Below are positions 10,122 to 23,600 of a stretch of 64,000 nt of DNA, one piece after another. Each line of letters begins with the position of its first letter. The stretch's first letter is position 1. Origin of the DNA: Argentina anserina (lineage: Eukaryota; Streptophyta; Magnoliopsida; Rosales; Rosaceae). The DNA is taken from NCBI RefSeq assembly GCF_933775445.1, contig NC_065877.1, forward strand, positions 10,912,001-10,976,000, read 5' to 3'. Below the pieces are notes generated by a model. It had not been told where the DNA came from. It ran no database searches and saw only the letters and a list, made by a program, of their open reading frames with translations. The position numbers and the translations under genes are program-made.

Positions 10122-13100
10122 TCATTTCTTCCTTGCCCATTTCGTATCAATTTCGGACAACACAATCTCTTGACAACGTACGATTCCAGCTGCCCCTCCA
10201 TAGCACAACCATCTCTCACTACCCTTGTTCATGTTCCATCTCACTCTATGCATTGCTACTAGCTTGGAAGGAAACACTTCATACGCCGTCCCAATTTTCT
10301 CTTCCTGCCTATCAGTCAGCTCTTCACGTCTGCATACCAGTTCTTGTTCATCTTCTGTAATTTTCTCACTGGACTTGCATTTATGATTTACAATACTTTT
10401 AAGCGATGTACCCTTTTCTCCAATTTCTTCATCCTGACTATTAAATGGCTCTTGATCCATGCACACTAATGCTCGGTCATCCCCAGATTTGCGAGTTTTG
10501 CTTCTAACAGATGCCGCTTCTTTCCCAGATTCTAATTCAATACTCGGATCATCACCATAACAAAGAGCTGCAAAAAGATACAGTTTAATACACAGGTGTT
10601 ACAGAACGATGGACATAACATATGGAGATTAAAGGAAATGTCTCAGGCTCACGTCATAAACAAAGCTTACCTAAAACTTGATCTTCTGAAGCAGTTGCAA
10701 TCTTATCATGTTCTCTCTTCACTTTGTTTGGCTCAGCTTTACGAGATGTTTTCAATGGGAAAGGATTGTTAGGTATTGGGTTACTGATGGTTACAACAGA
10801 GTCCTCTTCAGTTAGTGACACACACAGAAAATGTGGTGCCCGGTTCCGTATAGCATCTTTCTCCACTGCTTTGGACGTAAGCTGAGTATCAACACATCAA
10901 CATTAAAGACATAAACAGCATGCTGTTCTTGTGAGTCAATCATTTATAAAGGAGGCTTCATTATTAAGAATGTTACTTCTTGTTTAGATAGAAGGAAACC
11001 TCATGACCACAACATGGACAAGCTCAATTCATATAATCCCTCTCCATAATTTTAACATTTTGGTTTAAAAAAAAAACCTAGAAATATATATCCCCCTCTC
11101 CATATTTTACTAGAAACATTTTGATTGAAAAACCTAGAAAAAATTGATTGATGCTGCCCCATCCTCCAATGATAGTGCCTATTTGGTGCTACTGTAAATC
11201 TACAGACCAAATCTTTTTATCGAGCACTAAAAAGTAAAATTATCGGTAAAATCTTATCAACAAGCAATATGAAAAACAGAAGTCTGATACAGTAATGCCA
11301 GTTACACGATTAAAAGCTCACCTGGAAGCGCAGAACAGTACCATCTGCACCAGAATATGCAACCATACCTAAAAATTTGATGGTGAAGCTTTTCATTTAT
11401 TATAACGTGAGATGTTAAACAGATATACCACTCAGGTACAAAAATTTAAAGTCATAATTATAAGTTTGACTTTCAGGAGGCTGGCTCATCAATTGAAAGG
11501 GGACTTTGAAATTAAAATTGGCATTCATATAGTACAAAGCACGAGATGCACGACATGAATTAGTCCAAGCAAGGAGTTGCAGAACAGAGGACCATACAGT
11601 ACCTAATAAGACTTATGAGGGGGTCAGCAGGTGGCGTTTCATGCGGTTTAAATTGAAAAAAAAAACTATACTACAGAAATACAGTTATGTTCTGTGAAGC
11701 TGCAGTCAAGAGACTCAAGCCCTTAAATACTATAACCTATCCAGACACTATTCTTTCCTCTCTTTTTATTTATTTATTTATTTATTTATTATCATTATTA
11801 TTATTATTTAAATATAGTAGAGTCTTCAACTGACTTCAGCACCAAATGGTAGATGGTAAAGACAATTGCCGTAAGGTACCAGTGGTATTTACATTTAATG
11901 TGAACAGGCCAATATACATGCAACATGTTTAGTTAGCTAAAATATCACATCAAATAACTTTGCACAAGACAGACCTGTTAATCTTGATATTTGAACACTC
12001 CAGATAGCAAAAGGCAAACAAGCAAGATTATGCAGGCCCTGTTGTTTTGTTCCAGCAAAGGGTTTTCCTGTAGCCGGGGCATCAGAGGCAATCTTTGTCA
12101 AGCTGAGAAGTCTCAATGTTCCATCATCAAAGGAGAGAAGAACACACCTGAAAAGATTAATAAAAAATAAAAATAAAAAGTCGGCTCAAGTTGACACAGA
12201 CACACACATTAATGAGATTTATGCCAACACTAACTCACGGAGTACCTTGGCTCTGGAAGCCAATCCAGACTATATATGAACCTTGGTATATGATCGATGT
12301 CCCACAATGGACGGTATGGATCACTGCAACACCAAAAATCATAATTTTTAAATTGAAATGTAATTTCAAAAGAGGAATGCCTTATTTCTCAGTGAAGCAT
12401 ATGACAAAGTTTATATTTTGGTGCTTCTACATTAAAAATATATACATACAAACAAAACACACAAAAATTGCCTCAACTTTTCTACCCTTAATTGTTATTT
12501 GAATCCCATCAAGCATGGTCGGCAAAAACAAATTTTGAAAAAAAGAAATATATATATAAAAGGGTCAAAATCTTGAGGTAATGTAATGTAAAACGTCGTC
12601 CACTTGATTTGTGTTTACCCAAACCCTAATATTGTAAGCTAAATGTAAAGGAGCAACATGTAGGAATTGATGAATGTAAAAACAGTTATAGAACTTACCG
12701 TAGGTCCCAAAATTTTAGGCCTCCATGTCCAGCAGTAGCTATAACATTTGCACTGTCTGAATTGCTGAAAGTTACAAAGTTTCTTTAATGAATGAGAAAA
12801 CTAATAGAACACATATGATGTCTCAAAGTCATATATTTGACTGCACGATGATATGTCCCTTAATCTATAACGGGACGACCAAAGGGAAAAAAAACAAATT
12901 TGAGTCTCCTCACAGCTAACCTTTGACCTGGAGCCCAAGAAAGCGCCCTAATAGGATTTGTATCTGCTCTGAAACAAAGTAAAGGCCTTGTATCTACAAA
13001 AAAAAAAAAACTGCCAGCTTTATTTTCTTGTTTATCACTTTAATGACATAAATCCAAGTCATCTATATATTATTTATCTTCATATTCCAGAAAAAAAAAA

Positions 13101-16100
13101 AAGACATTCCACGTTATTATTACCTTGAGATGCATTACTAGCTGAAAACTTCCACATAGCAACCTGTATTCATGGTCGACTTCTTTATGATACCAAAGAT
13201 AAAATAAAAATGATAGGGGGAAAAAAAGAGTAATTCCTAACTTGGTGTTTTTATTGGATAGTAACTAGATAGACCTATAGTGGTTTAAAAGGCTGCGTTG
13301 TATACATAAATTGTTGAACATTGAGTCTGTATCTTTTTTTACTGAAATCCTTCATGAATTCAAACATAGAATACAAAAGCATGATAAATATTCGAGAAAA
13401 ACATTTAATTACAATGACAAGGACCAGGAAGAGTTACCGTTCCATCATGGCATCCAGCAATCAAGTAGTCATGAGGTGGTGAAGTTGACCATTCCACAGT
13501 AAGAGGAATGCTGTACAACAAAACAATGGACATTAAAATTGACAATGGAAGATTTAATGTACACTATGTGGTAAGAAGAGAGACCAGTGCAATGACAATT
13601 CAACATTATGCAGCTACATCAGTTCCAACCTAAAAAGATCTCCAGTTTTATGCCTCTGGGAACCCCATTTGATGATGTTCGAGAGCTATTGTGTAAAATC
13701 AGGAACTTGTAAATGATGCTTTTCAATTACAGATCACCCTTATTTCTCATATCATTATGTTTCTATATTAGTGACAAAAATTAGAACATATCCAATGATC
13801 CCGTTTACCTTATATCATCACCAGACTTCAACAGAGAGCATCTAAATACTGGTGCCAATTTCACAAAGCGAGGATCAGTACCCTCTTCAGATGAAGAAGA
13901 ATAAATAACCTCAATTGCATGAGGAGCAGGAACTTCCCACCTGCATTTGATCAGTTCAAGATAAGTATTATCAGATCACAGAACAGGAAAACAATTGCAG
14001 TATAGCAGGTATGAACTCCACAGATTATGAATGTCAACCAAGTTTTAAACTATATGTCTATATATGTATACCAAACTACATCTTGCAGTATATTTGTAAA
14101 AGTATTCCAGGTTTACTATATCTTCGTCCTAAGTAATATAACCTTATCCCCCCAATTTGCCCACTCCATATTAAAGTCCACTATCTAAAGGTCTAATTAT
14201 AGTACCACAACTCGGTATCCATCTATTTCAGCAATTTCGTTTTTAAAATAAAAGGAGCAAGGACCAAAGTATGTTCCAGACATTGACCATATGTATTGTT
14301 TCAAGACAACCCTAAGTTTTGGCTCTCACTTTGAAGCATCAACTGTTAAAGGAACTATAATCTTAGTTCAGTACACAAATGTTTTATCTAATCCCTTCCA
14401 TGTCAATTACTAAAAAACTCACTAACCACAAATCATTTGAAGATGCAAAAAATTCATGTACATCATGCATTTTCAAGACCCATGTTACCAACCAAATCAC
14501 TAACCACGAAATCATCTGATAGACATAAGCCAAAGGGTTGATAAAGGAAGCTAAGGTCGGGAAATAAAGGAAATCATGTCTGAAGAAGTAAGCATATGTC
14601 TTACACTTCCAGAGAACCGTTCCCTAACAAAACAGCAAGATAGCCCATTTGATGCTTGCATCGCGAATCATGTTCGTCAAGGGGACGCCATTTCACATCC
14701 CAAGCAACCTTTCCATGGTGAGCTAGGCAGAATATGATTCTTGGCAATGCCACATCCTTCAGAACCGAACAACTAGTTGAGCCAATTTCAGCACCAGGTC
14801 TAGACCTTTCTCTTATTCCATTTTGAGCTTCTTGTGCATCATGTCCCTGAGTCAATGAAGGAACACGATCCATAGCATGCAACTCTGATGTTTCCTTGGG
14901 ATATTGGACAGCAAGAACCTCCGGCAAACGGCTGCTCCCATCCAAGTTATCAACAGAATTATCTATTGGCTTCTCCCCAGATTCCCCTTTGGAAACCTTT
15001 TTCTTATACCTTTTTCTTTTCTTACCACTATCATCTTGTACCTCATCCCCTTGAGTGTTTGCAAGAAAAGAATCCATGGAATGTAACTCCAGTAATTCCT
15101 TTTGGTATTCAATAGCAAGAACCCCAGAATTGTTGCTACCCCCATCTAGATTGTCAATAGGCTCTTTTATTGGCTTCTTTCTGGGTCTTCCTCTTGTCTT
15201 CGGTTGAGTCTGCCTGTAGCTTGATTGCTTTTTCTCATTTTCTTCTTGAACATCATTTCCTTGAGTACTTGCAGGAACGCAATCCATAGAATGCAACTCG
15301 GACGATTCCTTTGTAAAATCAATGGCCAGAATCTCAACACTATTGGTTCTCCCATCCAAGTTGTCAACAGATTCATCTGTTGATTTCTTTCTGGGTCTTC
15401 CTCTAGGCCTCTTTGATTCAGTTGATTTTTCTTCTTTGGCCTCTTTGTCAATAGATTCTTCTATTGGCTTCTTTCTAGGTCTTCCCCTAGGCCTTTTTTG
15501 TTCAGTGCAATTTACTATAGCAGCAGTCATTGTACTTTTACCTCTTGGTTTCTCTCCTATATGAACATCTTTCTTATTTACACTAGCATTTAGAAGACAC
15601 CATATCTGAATGGCACCTCTGCCAGTAAGTGGCTTACCTAACTTGTGATAAGAAGATCCAGGGGGATGAGCAGATATGGCAATATACTGAAAAGTGGAAG
15701 GCAGATTTATTTGTCATGAATCAAAGATAAAAAAATCGTGTTTGGAAAATTCTCCCACTATTAACTGGAATAAGACTCAGATCACGTGTTTTACTGGCAT
15801 ACATAACCTGGTAAACAAGCTAACCCTAACCCTATCAAATACTACTTCCTTTGGTAAAAAAAAAGGACTATATAAGAGCCACAACTATAGTGCATATAAG
15901 GGAATAAAACATGATATACCTCGCATTTGGCATGATGATCATGAGTTTCATGAACTCGAGGACACCAATCCAATGCCCAAACAGATCCTCCAACATACAT
16001 CACAAAGTCTTGGCTGCAGGAAAAAGCAAAGTATCAACATTTGAAGGCACATCATATCAACATATCTCAAGTTTTCAAAAATTCTCAAGTGACATCAGTT

Positions 16101-16930
16101 TGAGACATCCTTATCAATTTCATGCGTCACAATAACCCACATAAAAGAACTGAAAAGAAAAACAAAAGAATTGAACTTCATTGACTTCAGAGTAAAATAA
16201 ATTAGTTATGTTACTTATGTAGAATAAGCCTGAATGTCCCAATTAAGTACCTCAACTCTGGAGAAGATGTCTCATCCGCCTCGTTCTGCATCAAACAAGT
16301 AAACCAAGCTAGTTAAGATCAAATCACTCATTCCATCGCTTCATTCTAACAATGTGAACACCCCAAGATACTAAAGTCATGAGAGAACTAACCTGTGGAA
16401 CAATTGCAGAAGAAAACTGAGACAAGTTTATAACATCCTCCCCATCATGGCTTTCGGCTTCGCAAGCAAACCGAACATCTCTAGGTTCATACTTAAAGTC
16501 CGCCCATTCCCTTCAACAACCCCAACAACCAAAGTACAGTTCTTCACAATGACATCATAGAATTTCAAGAGAATAAGAAAAAAAAACAGGAGTTGTTGTT
16601 TGTGTACCTGAGGAAAGTGGTGGATGATTGCAAGCGATGAAGCTCGGTCTCCGGGATTGGCTCATCGTATCCCTTCTCGCCGCAAAGCTCGGAGACTTTG
16701 TGCATGACTCGGAAGTGATTCTCCACAGAGTCATCGAACATGGAGACACTGACCCTAGGAGGGTTGTGCCTCGGGCTCTCCGGGTCAATTGGAACCGGCT
16801 CCGGGTGAGCTCGAACCGGGTCGGCATGGATTGGGATTGGTTGGGTTGGATTCTTGGTCGACTTGGTTTTCCCGCGCTTTCGACTGAATAGAACCCCAAG
16901 TGGAGGCTCGGAAGTATCATCTCCACTCAT
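10122..16930 (-). CDS. AT-hook and WD40 protein resembling TFIIIC subunit GTF3C2 (TFIIIC110), 996 aa
   Basis: Fifteen exons are read on the minus strand: 16608-16930, 16393-16510, 16251-16285, 15920-16013, 14605-15686, 13809-13940, 13438-13510, 13134-13163, 12921-12993, 12699-12774, 12246-12323, 11975-12147, 11322-11368, 10671-10881 and 10122-10567. They sum to 2991 nt, divisible by three, and stay in frame across every GT..AG junction, which strongly supports the model. The N-terminus is proline-rich. WD-like blades follow (VGGSVWALDWCP, GKVAWDVKWRP, YLIAGCHDGTVAMWKF, IRALSWAPG, NVIATAGHGGLKFWDLR, MVAYSGADGTVLRFQ, and a final blade near VAMHRVRWN). Exon 5 inserts a lysine-rich segment with three AT-hooks (GRPRKK). 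The WD40 layout suggests a TFIIIC subunit that recognises RNA polymerase III promoters; AT-hooks bind AT-rich minor grooves. The ATG at 16930 opens MSGDDTSEPP; an upstream in-frame ATG at 17032 is less likely. Pol III function is inferred from family resemblance. Confidence 0.88.
11761..11808. repeat. TTTA/TTA microsatellite in a WD40-gene intron
   Basis: This is a run of TTTA units followed by ATT/ATC units, inside the intron between exons 12 and 13 of the WD40 gene. Confidence 0.8.
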
Positions 16931-17365
16931 GTTTCTGCTTCTCTTGTTCTTCCAAGCATGGAGAAGTAGTTTAGGGATTGCGGGTTCGAACCCTAGACCT
17001 GTTATGGTTTTCGTTTCTAAATTTCTAATCAAAGAGCAGGTCGTGAAAATTATTTTTGGCTTCCACGTGCGAACTATTTCTCCGAATCGATCTCTTGCAC
17101 CAGTTTTAGTCTCGCATGTGGTTTGAAAATAAATTTGTCGCTCACTCTTATCGTGTTTATGTTATGTTCACCTCACAAATAAATTACAAATATATTTTAT
17201 AATAATCATAGTTATAAATTTGTTTAGAAAAATGGTACATGACATTTTTTTGTGAAGTGGATAGGAGTGAAGTGGGGATGGGCACGATAGGGGTGGACGA
17301 CAAATTTGCTTCCAGTGGTTCCGGTCATAAATACCCACTATAAGGAACAATGGTGTTGTTTACAG

Positions 17366-18033
17366 TAGGGTTGTAAGTAGGCTCAAGTCGCTCGTGTTCG
17401 ATTCGCTTTTAGCCCGTTCGGCTCAAGCTCGTAAAGTTAAATGAGCCGAGTTTGAGCTCAATATTTAGTCCGACCTTGAAAATGAGCTAAGCTTGAACAA
17501 CAAGTATTCGGCTCGTTCGACTCGTTTAACTCGCGAGCTAACTCGATCTTGTTAAAAGCTCGGCTCGTTTATTAATTAAGGTTGATTTATTAACTTTTAT
17601 AATATATATAAAGTATAATTTTTATATGAGAAATAATGTTAAAAATATAATATTAGTTTGAAAAAGCTTAAAGGTTTATTTCTAGAATAATTAGTTAAAG
17701 ACTTTAAGTTCTATAACAAATTTGATTTGTTATTTTTAATTTATTACAAATAAAAGAGATCTTGTGTGATGCAATAACATTAGATTTTTAATTTGTTTTA
17801 CTTTCGAAATTTTAAAATTTTAATTTTGTACGATTCAAGCCGGCTTAATTTGAGTTTGATTTCATCTAATAAAATGAGCCGACTCGAGCCCAGCTCGAGC
17901 TTTTTCAAGCCGAGCCGAGCTTGAACATAAAACATAAAAATCAAATTTTGGGCCGGTTCGAGCTCGATCGAATGAAAACGAGTCAAACATGAACAACTTA
18001 GTATTCGGCCCAACCCGGCTCATTTACACCCTA
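17366..18033. mobile_element. Non-autonomous hAT-like element, GGCTCG/GAGCCG-rich
   Basis: This 668-bp element has ends TAGGGTTGTAAGTAGG and, in reverse complement, TAGGGTGTAAATGAGCC. Flanks are 8-bp duplications with one mismatch (GTTTACAG at 17358-17365; GTTTACCG at 18034-18041). Both flanking zones repeat GGCTCGAGC/GCTCGTTT words, and the middle is AT-rich. The 8-bp duplication points to hAT. No transposase reading frame is present. Confidence 0.8.
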
Positions 18034-18041
18034 GTTTACCG

Positions 18042-19828
18042 TGGTTATTTTCTTTTTCTTCATTTTTTTTAAACAGTGGTTATTCCGATTTTAAAAAGTG
18101 GTTATTTTCTTAAGAAGGGATGGCATTTCATGCAACATAAGACAAATGACAGTAATAAACTTACAAATGACAAGTGGCAGATTCCAGAGATCTGCTACTA
18201 CACTCTCAAGCAAGGACCGAGTTTCCAAATTTCTAATGAGGTAAAAAAATGCAGCAACCGTATTCTGGTAAGTGGAGTCCGACAATCGGATTATGAGACT
18301 GGTGCAAGGACGCTCCTTCTATCTCTTTTTCTTCTCCCTTTCATGATTTCATGGTGTTGTTTCCTCCCTCCCCCAAGTTCTTTCCTTTGATCAATAGATC
18401 AGGGAAGTAGTTTCTAGTTAACTAGACAATATTTTGCCGGTAAGGCCGTTGATGTTTCATCGTTTTGTATTGTAGCAGTTTTTGTGTTCAAGTTATGCGT
18501 TTCTTCAATTATGCAATGGTTTATCACTAGTTCACAGGTTCATCCAGTTTTTGTTTTCAGTTTTTTATTTCATGGCAAAAATTGAGGCTAGGATCCAATT
18601 GTCGGCATACGGCTCATTGTGATCGCTGCGTTGCAAGTTCCGCCGGAGCAGTTGCAACATTGGGTAGCGGTTGCAAAGCGATTTTTCCAAAAAGTAATCA
18701 TAGCAGTTGCAACAAATTTTAGTCACTGTATTTTGTCCCACGTGATTGTTGATGGCTGTGCACTTTCTTGAAGGAATGCGCTTATGGTTCCCGACTTCCC
18801 GGTTTTAATTTTTGGGTTAATGATAGTTCATCTTGGCTATCACGTATTGTATTTTCTGATGTACATTAATCGTTTGTTATCAATAGTAATTCTATATTTT
18901 AAAATAATAATCTTAAAAACAAAATTCGTGGTAGCGGTAGCAATATGAAGATATTGCTCGATTGAATCAGCATGTTCCACTACTTCTGATATCAAAGAAC
19001 AAGCTGACATATAAAAGATCCGATGTCGACAATTGACCGACCGTTAACAAAGAAATATTGGACTCCAATTACCATAAAAGGATCGAAAAATGGCCATGGA
19101 AACCATCTGGACCCTGAGCACTATCAAAATCCATTGATTTTGAGAACCGTTCATATGTTTAACATGACAAACCCAACTCCCTAGTGCCGGCCGAACAGGC
19201 AACAAAGAAAATGAAATGGTTCACCGTACCATGCATGCATGTGTAAGCACTAATGGCGGTGAATGGACACCATGATATACTAGCTAGTGCCATTGAATCA
19301 TGTTAAGTCTCAATCATCCATGAAATGAACACACAATTATCGTGGGTTAGATATGGGCTTGTCTGTTGTGCATCAAGATATGGTATACACACAATTGTGT
19401 GTGGTGATTGAATGGTATCATAAAATGCTCGTGTGGGTGTGGGGATTTATTTGTGGAGGAAAATACTGTTGAATATCATGGAACAACGCATAACAGAATT
19501 TTCCGTTAGATATATCGTATACGCACTTATGGTATATATGGACTATGGAGTCGATGGACATTATTGAGCATTTTGAGAAATAGCCACATGGTAAAGAATT
19601 CACATAATATAATCATGAATGATTGCATGAACTTAACGTGCAGTACTTGGGATGCATTTTCTTTCCTCCTCCTTTCTCTTCAAGATCATCAAGGACGAGT
19701 ACTACTGGTTGGCTGTATTGGAATGCTGCCGACACCGATTTTTATATATTGAACCGAAATTTGGGCCATAAATCTTGGCATGATCTAAATGCGAAGAACC
19801 ACATGATAATGAGGTGAAAACGATGTAC
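18042..19828. other. Intergenic, no gene recognised
   Basis: Only short open frames without a recognisable domain occur here. There is no clear repeat structure and no tRNA. The stretch runs up to the 5' LTR of the copia element. Confidence 0.4.
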
Positions 19829-19913
19829 TGTTAGCGTGATTAACTCCGTGATAGGCCATTTGGTCTTGTATAGATTCATTAAGTGATTAAGGAAAACACT
19901 TATCTTGTTCTAC
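19829..19913 (+). repeat. 5' LTR of copia copy 1, internally deleted
   Basis: It starts TGTTAGCGTGATTAAC and ends CTTGTTCTAC. It matches the two ends of the 3' LTR with only about two mismatches over 85 bases but lacks about 70 internal bases (between TCCGTGA and TAGGCC). Confidence 0.88.
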
Positions 19914-20609
19914 TTGGTATCAGAGCCATGCTCTGTTTCTCTCTGGGTTTTTTTTTGTTTTTTCATTTCTTGCGTGTTTGTGCAAGCTCGATCTTGCGTG
20001 TTTGAGCAAGCTTGATATCTACTCTCGTTTTCATCTTCTGGTTGTCACCCTCTCGCTGTCACCCCTTCGACGACATCATAGGGCCAGCAGAACCAAGCAT
20101 GCGGGATAGCCGGTTGTGACGCCCTCGCCCCACCAAGCTCCTCTACGGCGACGCTCCTACATCACCGCCTTCGTCCCACCGTACGCTCTCACCTCGAAGT
20201 ACCGTTGCATTCAGTCGGATACCCGACTCAGCTCACTCGGTATCGCCGAGCTCACTTGCCGACGACACTCCTGCATCACTCCTCGACAAACGCTGGCCAC
20301 TGTTTTTGTCCGCCGCTACAAAGCTCTCCACCGCCGCATCGAGCTCGCCACAGCATCAAGCGAACTCTCCTCCTCTCCACTAGCGCCGCCGTATTTGCCG
20401 CTGCCAAAATTTTCAAATATCACCGTGCTCCGGATCCGACCAGCTCACATTCGACCCGGTCCGGCCAATATTTGACCCGGCCCAGCCCATATTCGACCCA
20501 CCCAGATTCGACCCGACTCGGTCCAAAATTGGTGGTCTTGATTGTCAGTGTAGGTTCACCGACAGTGCACGTGCACCCAAGACCAATTTTTATCAGATTT
20601 TTACTTTTC

Positions 20610-23600
20610 AATGGGTTTTGGAGACGAAGCTGATGTTCTGAAATTTGAAGTATCTGTCAAGAGTTCTGACAGTGGGTCCTTTGGGGGAACTAAACTCAAT
20701 GGGACCAATTTCTGAAAATGGAAGCGAATTATGGCGGCTCATCTTCGAGACATGCACAAAATGGGGCATGTAACCGGAGTAACTAAGGCACCTAGTGCAG
20801 ATGATATTGTTGCCTACACTAAGTGGGACGACGATGATGGCCTTGTGATGTCCGTCTTGTGGAAATCTGTGAATGAAGAGATAGTTGATCTGGTGGAGGC
20901 ATGTGACACTACGCAGGCAATATGGCAAACACTTGAAGGCTTATACACTAATGACTCTGATTTCATACAGGTTCATGAGTTAATGTGCACCGTTTTGGCG
21001 ATACAACAAGATGGACAACCGGTTGCGTAATATTTCACTAAACTAAAAAATATTTGGGCTGAGATTGATATGAAACGCCCTTGCATGATCAAGAATCAGG
21101 AGGATATTGTTTGGTACCAACGTGAGAAGGAGCTTGAGCGAGTTCACCATTTCCTGAAAGGACTTGATGACAAGCATAACAGTGCGAAAGGGGAATTACT
21201 CCGAAAGACCGAACCCCCTAGCTTCATTATAGCTTTCACATATATCTGGAATGATGAATCTCATCAGGAAAGTCTTCATCAGACACAAGTTGAAGTTTCC
21301 AGCCTTACTGTTCGTGCTAGATTTCCTGCATCATCCATTCAGCAGGCTCCTTCAGCTCCACTTCATCAGCAAGGACCACCACCAGGCTTCGGGAATCAGT
21401 CCCGCCCTCCTTGCTCTTATTGTCATAATACCAACCATGCTCGTGCGACCTGTTGGAAGCTGTATCCACACATTCGGCCTAAGAAGCCGAATTATCGTCC
21501 CCAGGCAAAAGCAGCTATTCAATTCGTCTAGGATCCCGATATCTCTGGTGTGGTTGGACATGATCATCATACAGCAGGATGGGCCGTACCTACCGCATCC
21601 ATCGCTGGTCGTGAAAAAATTGGTATGGCTTTAAATATTTCTACCTTTGTTGGTTTTCATACATAGATTATTGATTCTGGTGCGTCTGATCATATGACTT
21701 ATGACAAATCTTATTCTACCGTTTTGTCTCCTCCACCAGTACCCTATGTTACTAATGCTAATGGTGAGGCATTCCTCGTATTAGGGAAATGGTCAGTTCG
21801 TATTACTCCCACAATAGAGCTTCACAATGTGCTATATGTACCTGCTTTATCTCATCATTTGATATCTGTCCCACAATTGAACGCTGACGCTAAGTGTTCT
21901 GTGACATTTTTTCCTATGTATGTAATATTTCAGGATCTTCTCACCATGGCGTTCATTGGTCGGAGGTATCGGAGGGGCAGGTTGTTTCATCTGGATCAGA
22001 CATATGCGGGGGAGAAACCAGGGGCACAGTCTCAGACCGCTTTAATCTCCACTTCTGACAAGCTAAGTGAAGTTTGGTTATAGCATCGTCGCTCAGGACA
22101 TCCATCTTTTAGTATTATGAAAAAATCCATGCCTACTTTGTTTTTTAGTGTGGATGAGTCTTCTTTACGTTGCGAGACATGTGTTTTGGGTAAGAGTCAT
22201 CTGTCTACTTATTCCCCTAGTGCTTCTAATAAAAATACTATTCCTTTTGAATTAATTCATTCTGATGTTTGGAGACCTTCCAAAGAGTCTACTGTGTCAG
22301 GGATGCGGTATTATGTCTCATTCATTGATGATTGCACCCGTCTTTCATGGATTATTCTCCTCAAAACTAAAGATAAGGTTTTTCTAGCTTTTCAAGCTTT
22401 CTATAACACTGTCAAAACACAATATAATGCCACAGTTAAAGTTCTTCGTTTTGATAATGGGGGGGGGGGGAATATGTGAATCATGTCTTTCAGGAGTTCT
22501 TTACCACACACGGAATTGTTCATCAAACAACATGCCCTTACACACCTGAGCATAATGGAGTTTCTGAAAGAAAAAATAGTCAGTTACTTGATATGGCTCG
22601 GTGTATTCTTTTTAGTGCCCATATGCCTCCGTACCTTTGGGGTGATGCTGTCATCACTTCTGCCCATCTCATTAATCGTCTTCCCTCTCGTGTCATTCAG
22701 GGAAAGGTTCCGTATGAGGTACTTGCATCTCATGTCTCCTTACCATCTTTTCATAGTCTTCCTGCCCTTGTTTTCGGTTGTGTTGCTTTTGTCCATCTTC
22801 CAAAACACCAGAGGTCTAAGTTGGATGCCTTGGCCATTAAATGTGTATTTGTTGGGTATGGGGGACATCAGAAAGGGTACCGGTGCTATCATCCACCTAC
22901 CAGGAAGTACTATGTCTCTATGGATGTTACTTTCTTTGAGGACATGAGCTATTTTTTCTCTTCCAATACTGCTCTTCAGGGGGAGAATTCGTATTTTGAA
23001 TAGTTGTATCATGGAAAAGGGGAGATAAATACGCCAGTAGATATGGTAACAGGTTCGATTGAGATTACCAATATGTCAGCTACACAGGCACCATCGGATG
23101 ATTCTGGTGTCATCGCTCCAGAGATTCAGGTACCAGAAGATGACAACACAACTGCCCCTCATGTCTCCCCTACAACTGTTTATACACCTGACCAATGCTC
23201 TCTTCGTACGGAAGATCACTCATATGAGGTTAGTCATTCTATTAGGGCTAATAATAGTGAGGCTAATAGTAGAGAATATGTCTTTCCAAATAGGTCTACT
23301 CGGGGTCAGCCAACAAAAAAATATGAACCTACCCTTTAGGCTAAAAGCTAAGTATCCTGTGGCAAATTTTATGTCTACCAAAATATTGTCTAAGTCATAT
23401 GAATCATTTGTGAATCAAATATCTACTGTATCAGTGCCTAACAAAGTGCATGATGCATTGGGAGATCCAAAATGGAGGAAAGCAATGGAGGAAGAAATGG
23501 AAGCATTACAAACGAACAATACTTGGGAGCTTGTATCTCCACCACATGGCAAGAAGATTGTGGGATGTCGTTGGGTGTTTACAGTGAAGCATAATCCAGA

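Noticed and set aside
16555..16926. Alternative frame over WD40 exon 1
   Set aside because: Shadow of the true first exon, which continues in frame through 14 splice junctions.
19824..19828. Search for a target duplication around copia copy 1
   Set aside because: TGTAC on the left and TCGTA on the right do not match convincingly.
20116..20633. Two overlapping Pro/Ser/Arg-rich frames after the copia PBS
   Set aside because: They lie in the 5' leader of the retrotransposon before gag, have skewed composition and no domain.
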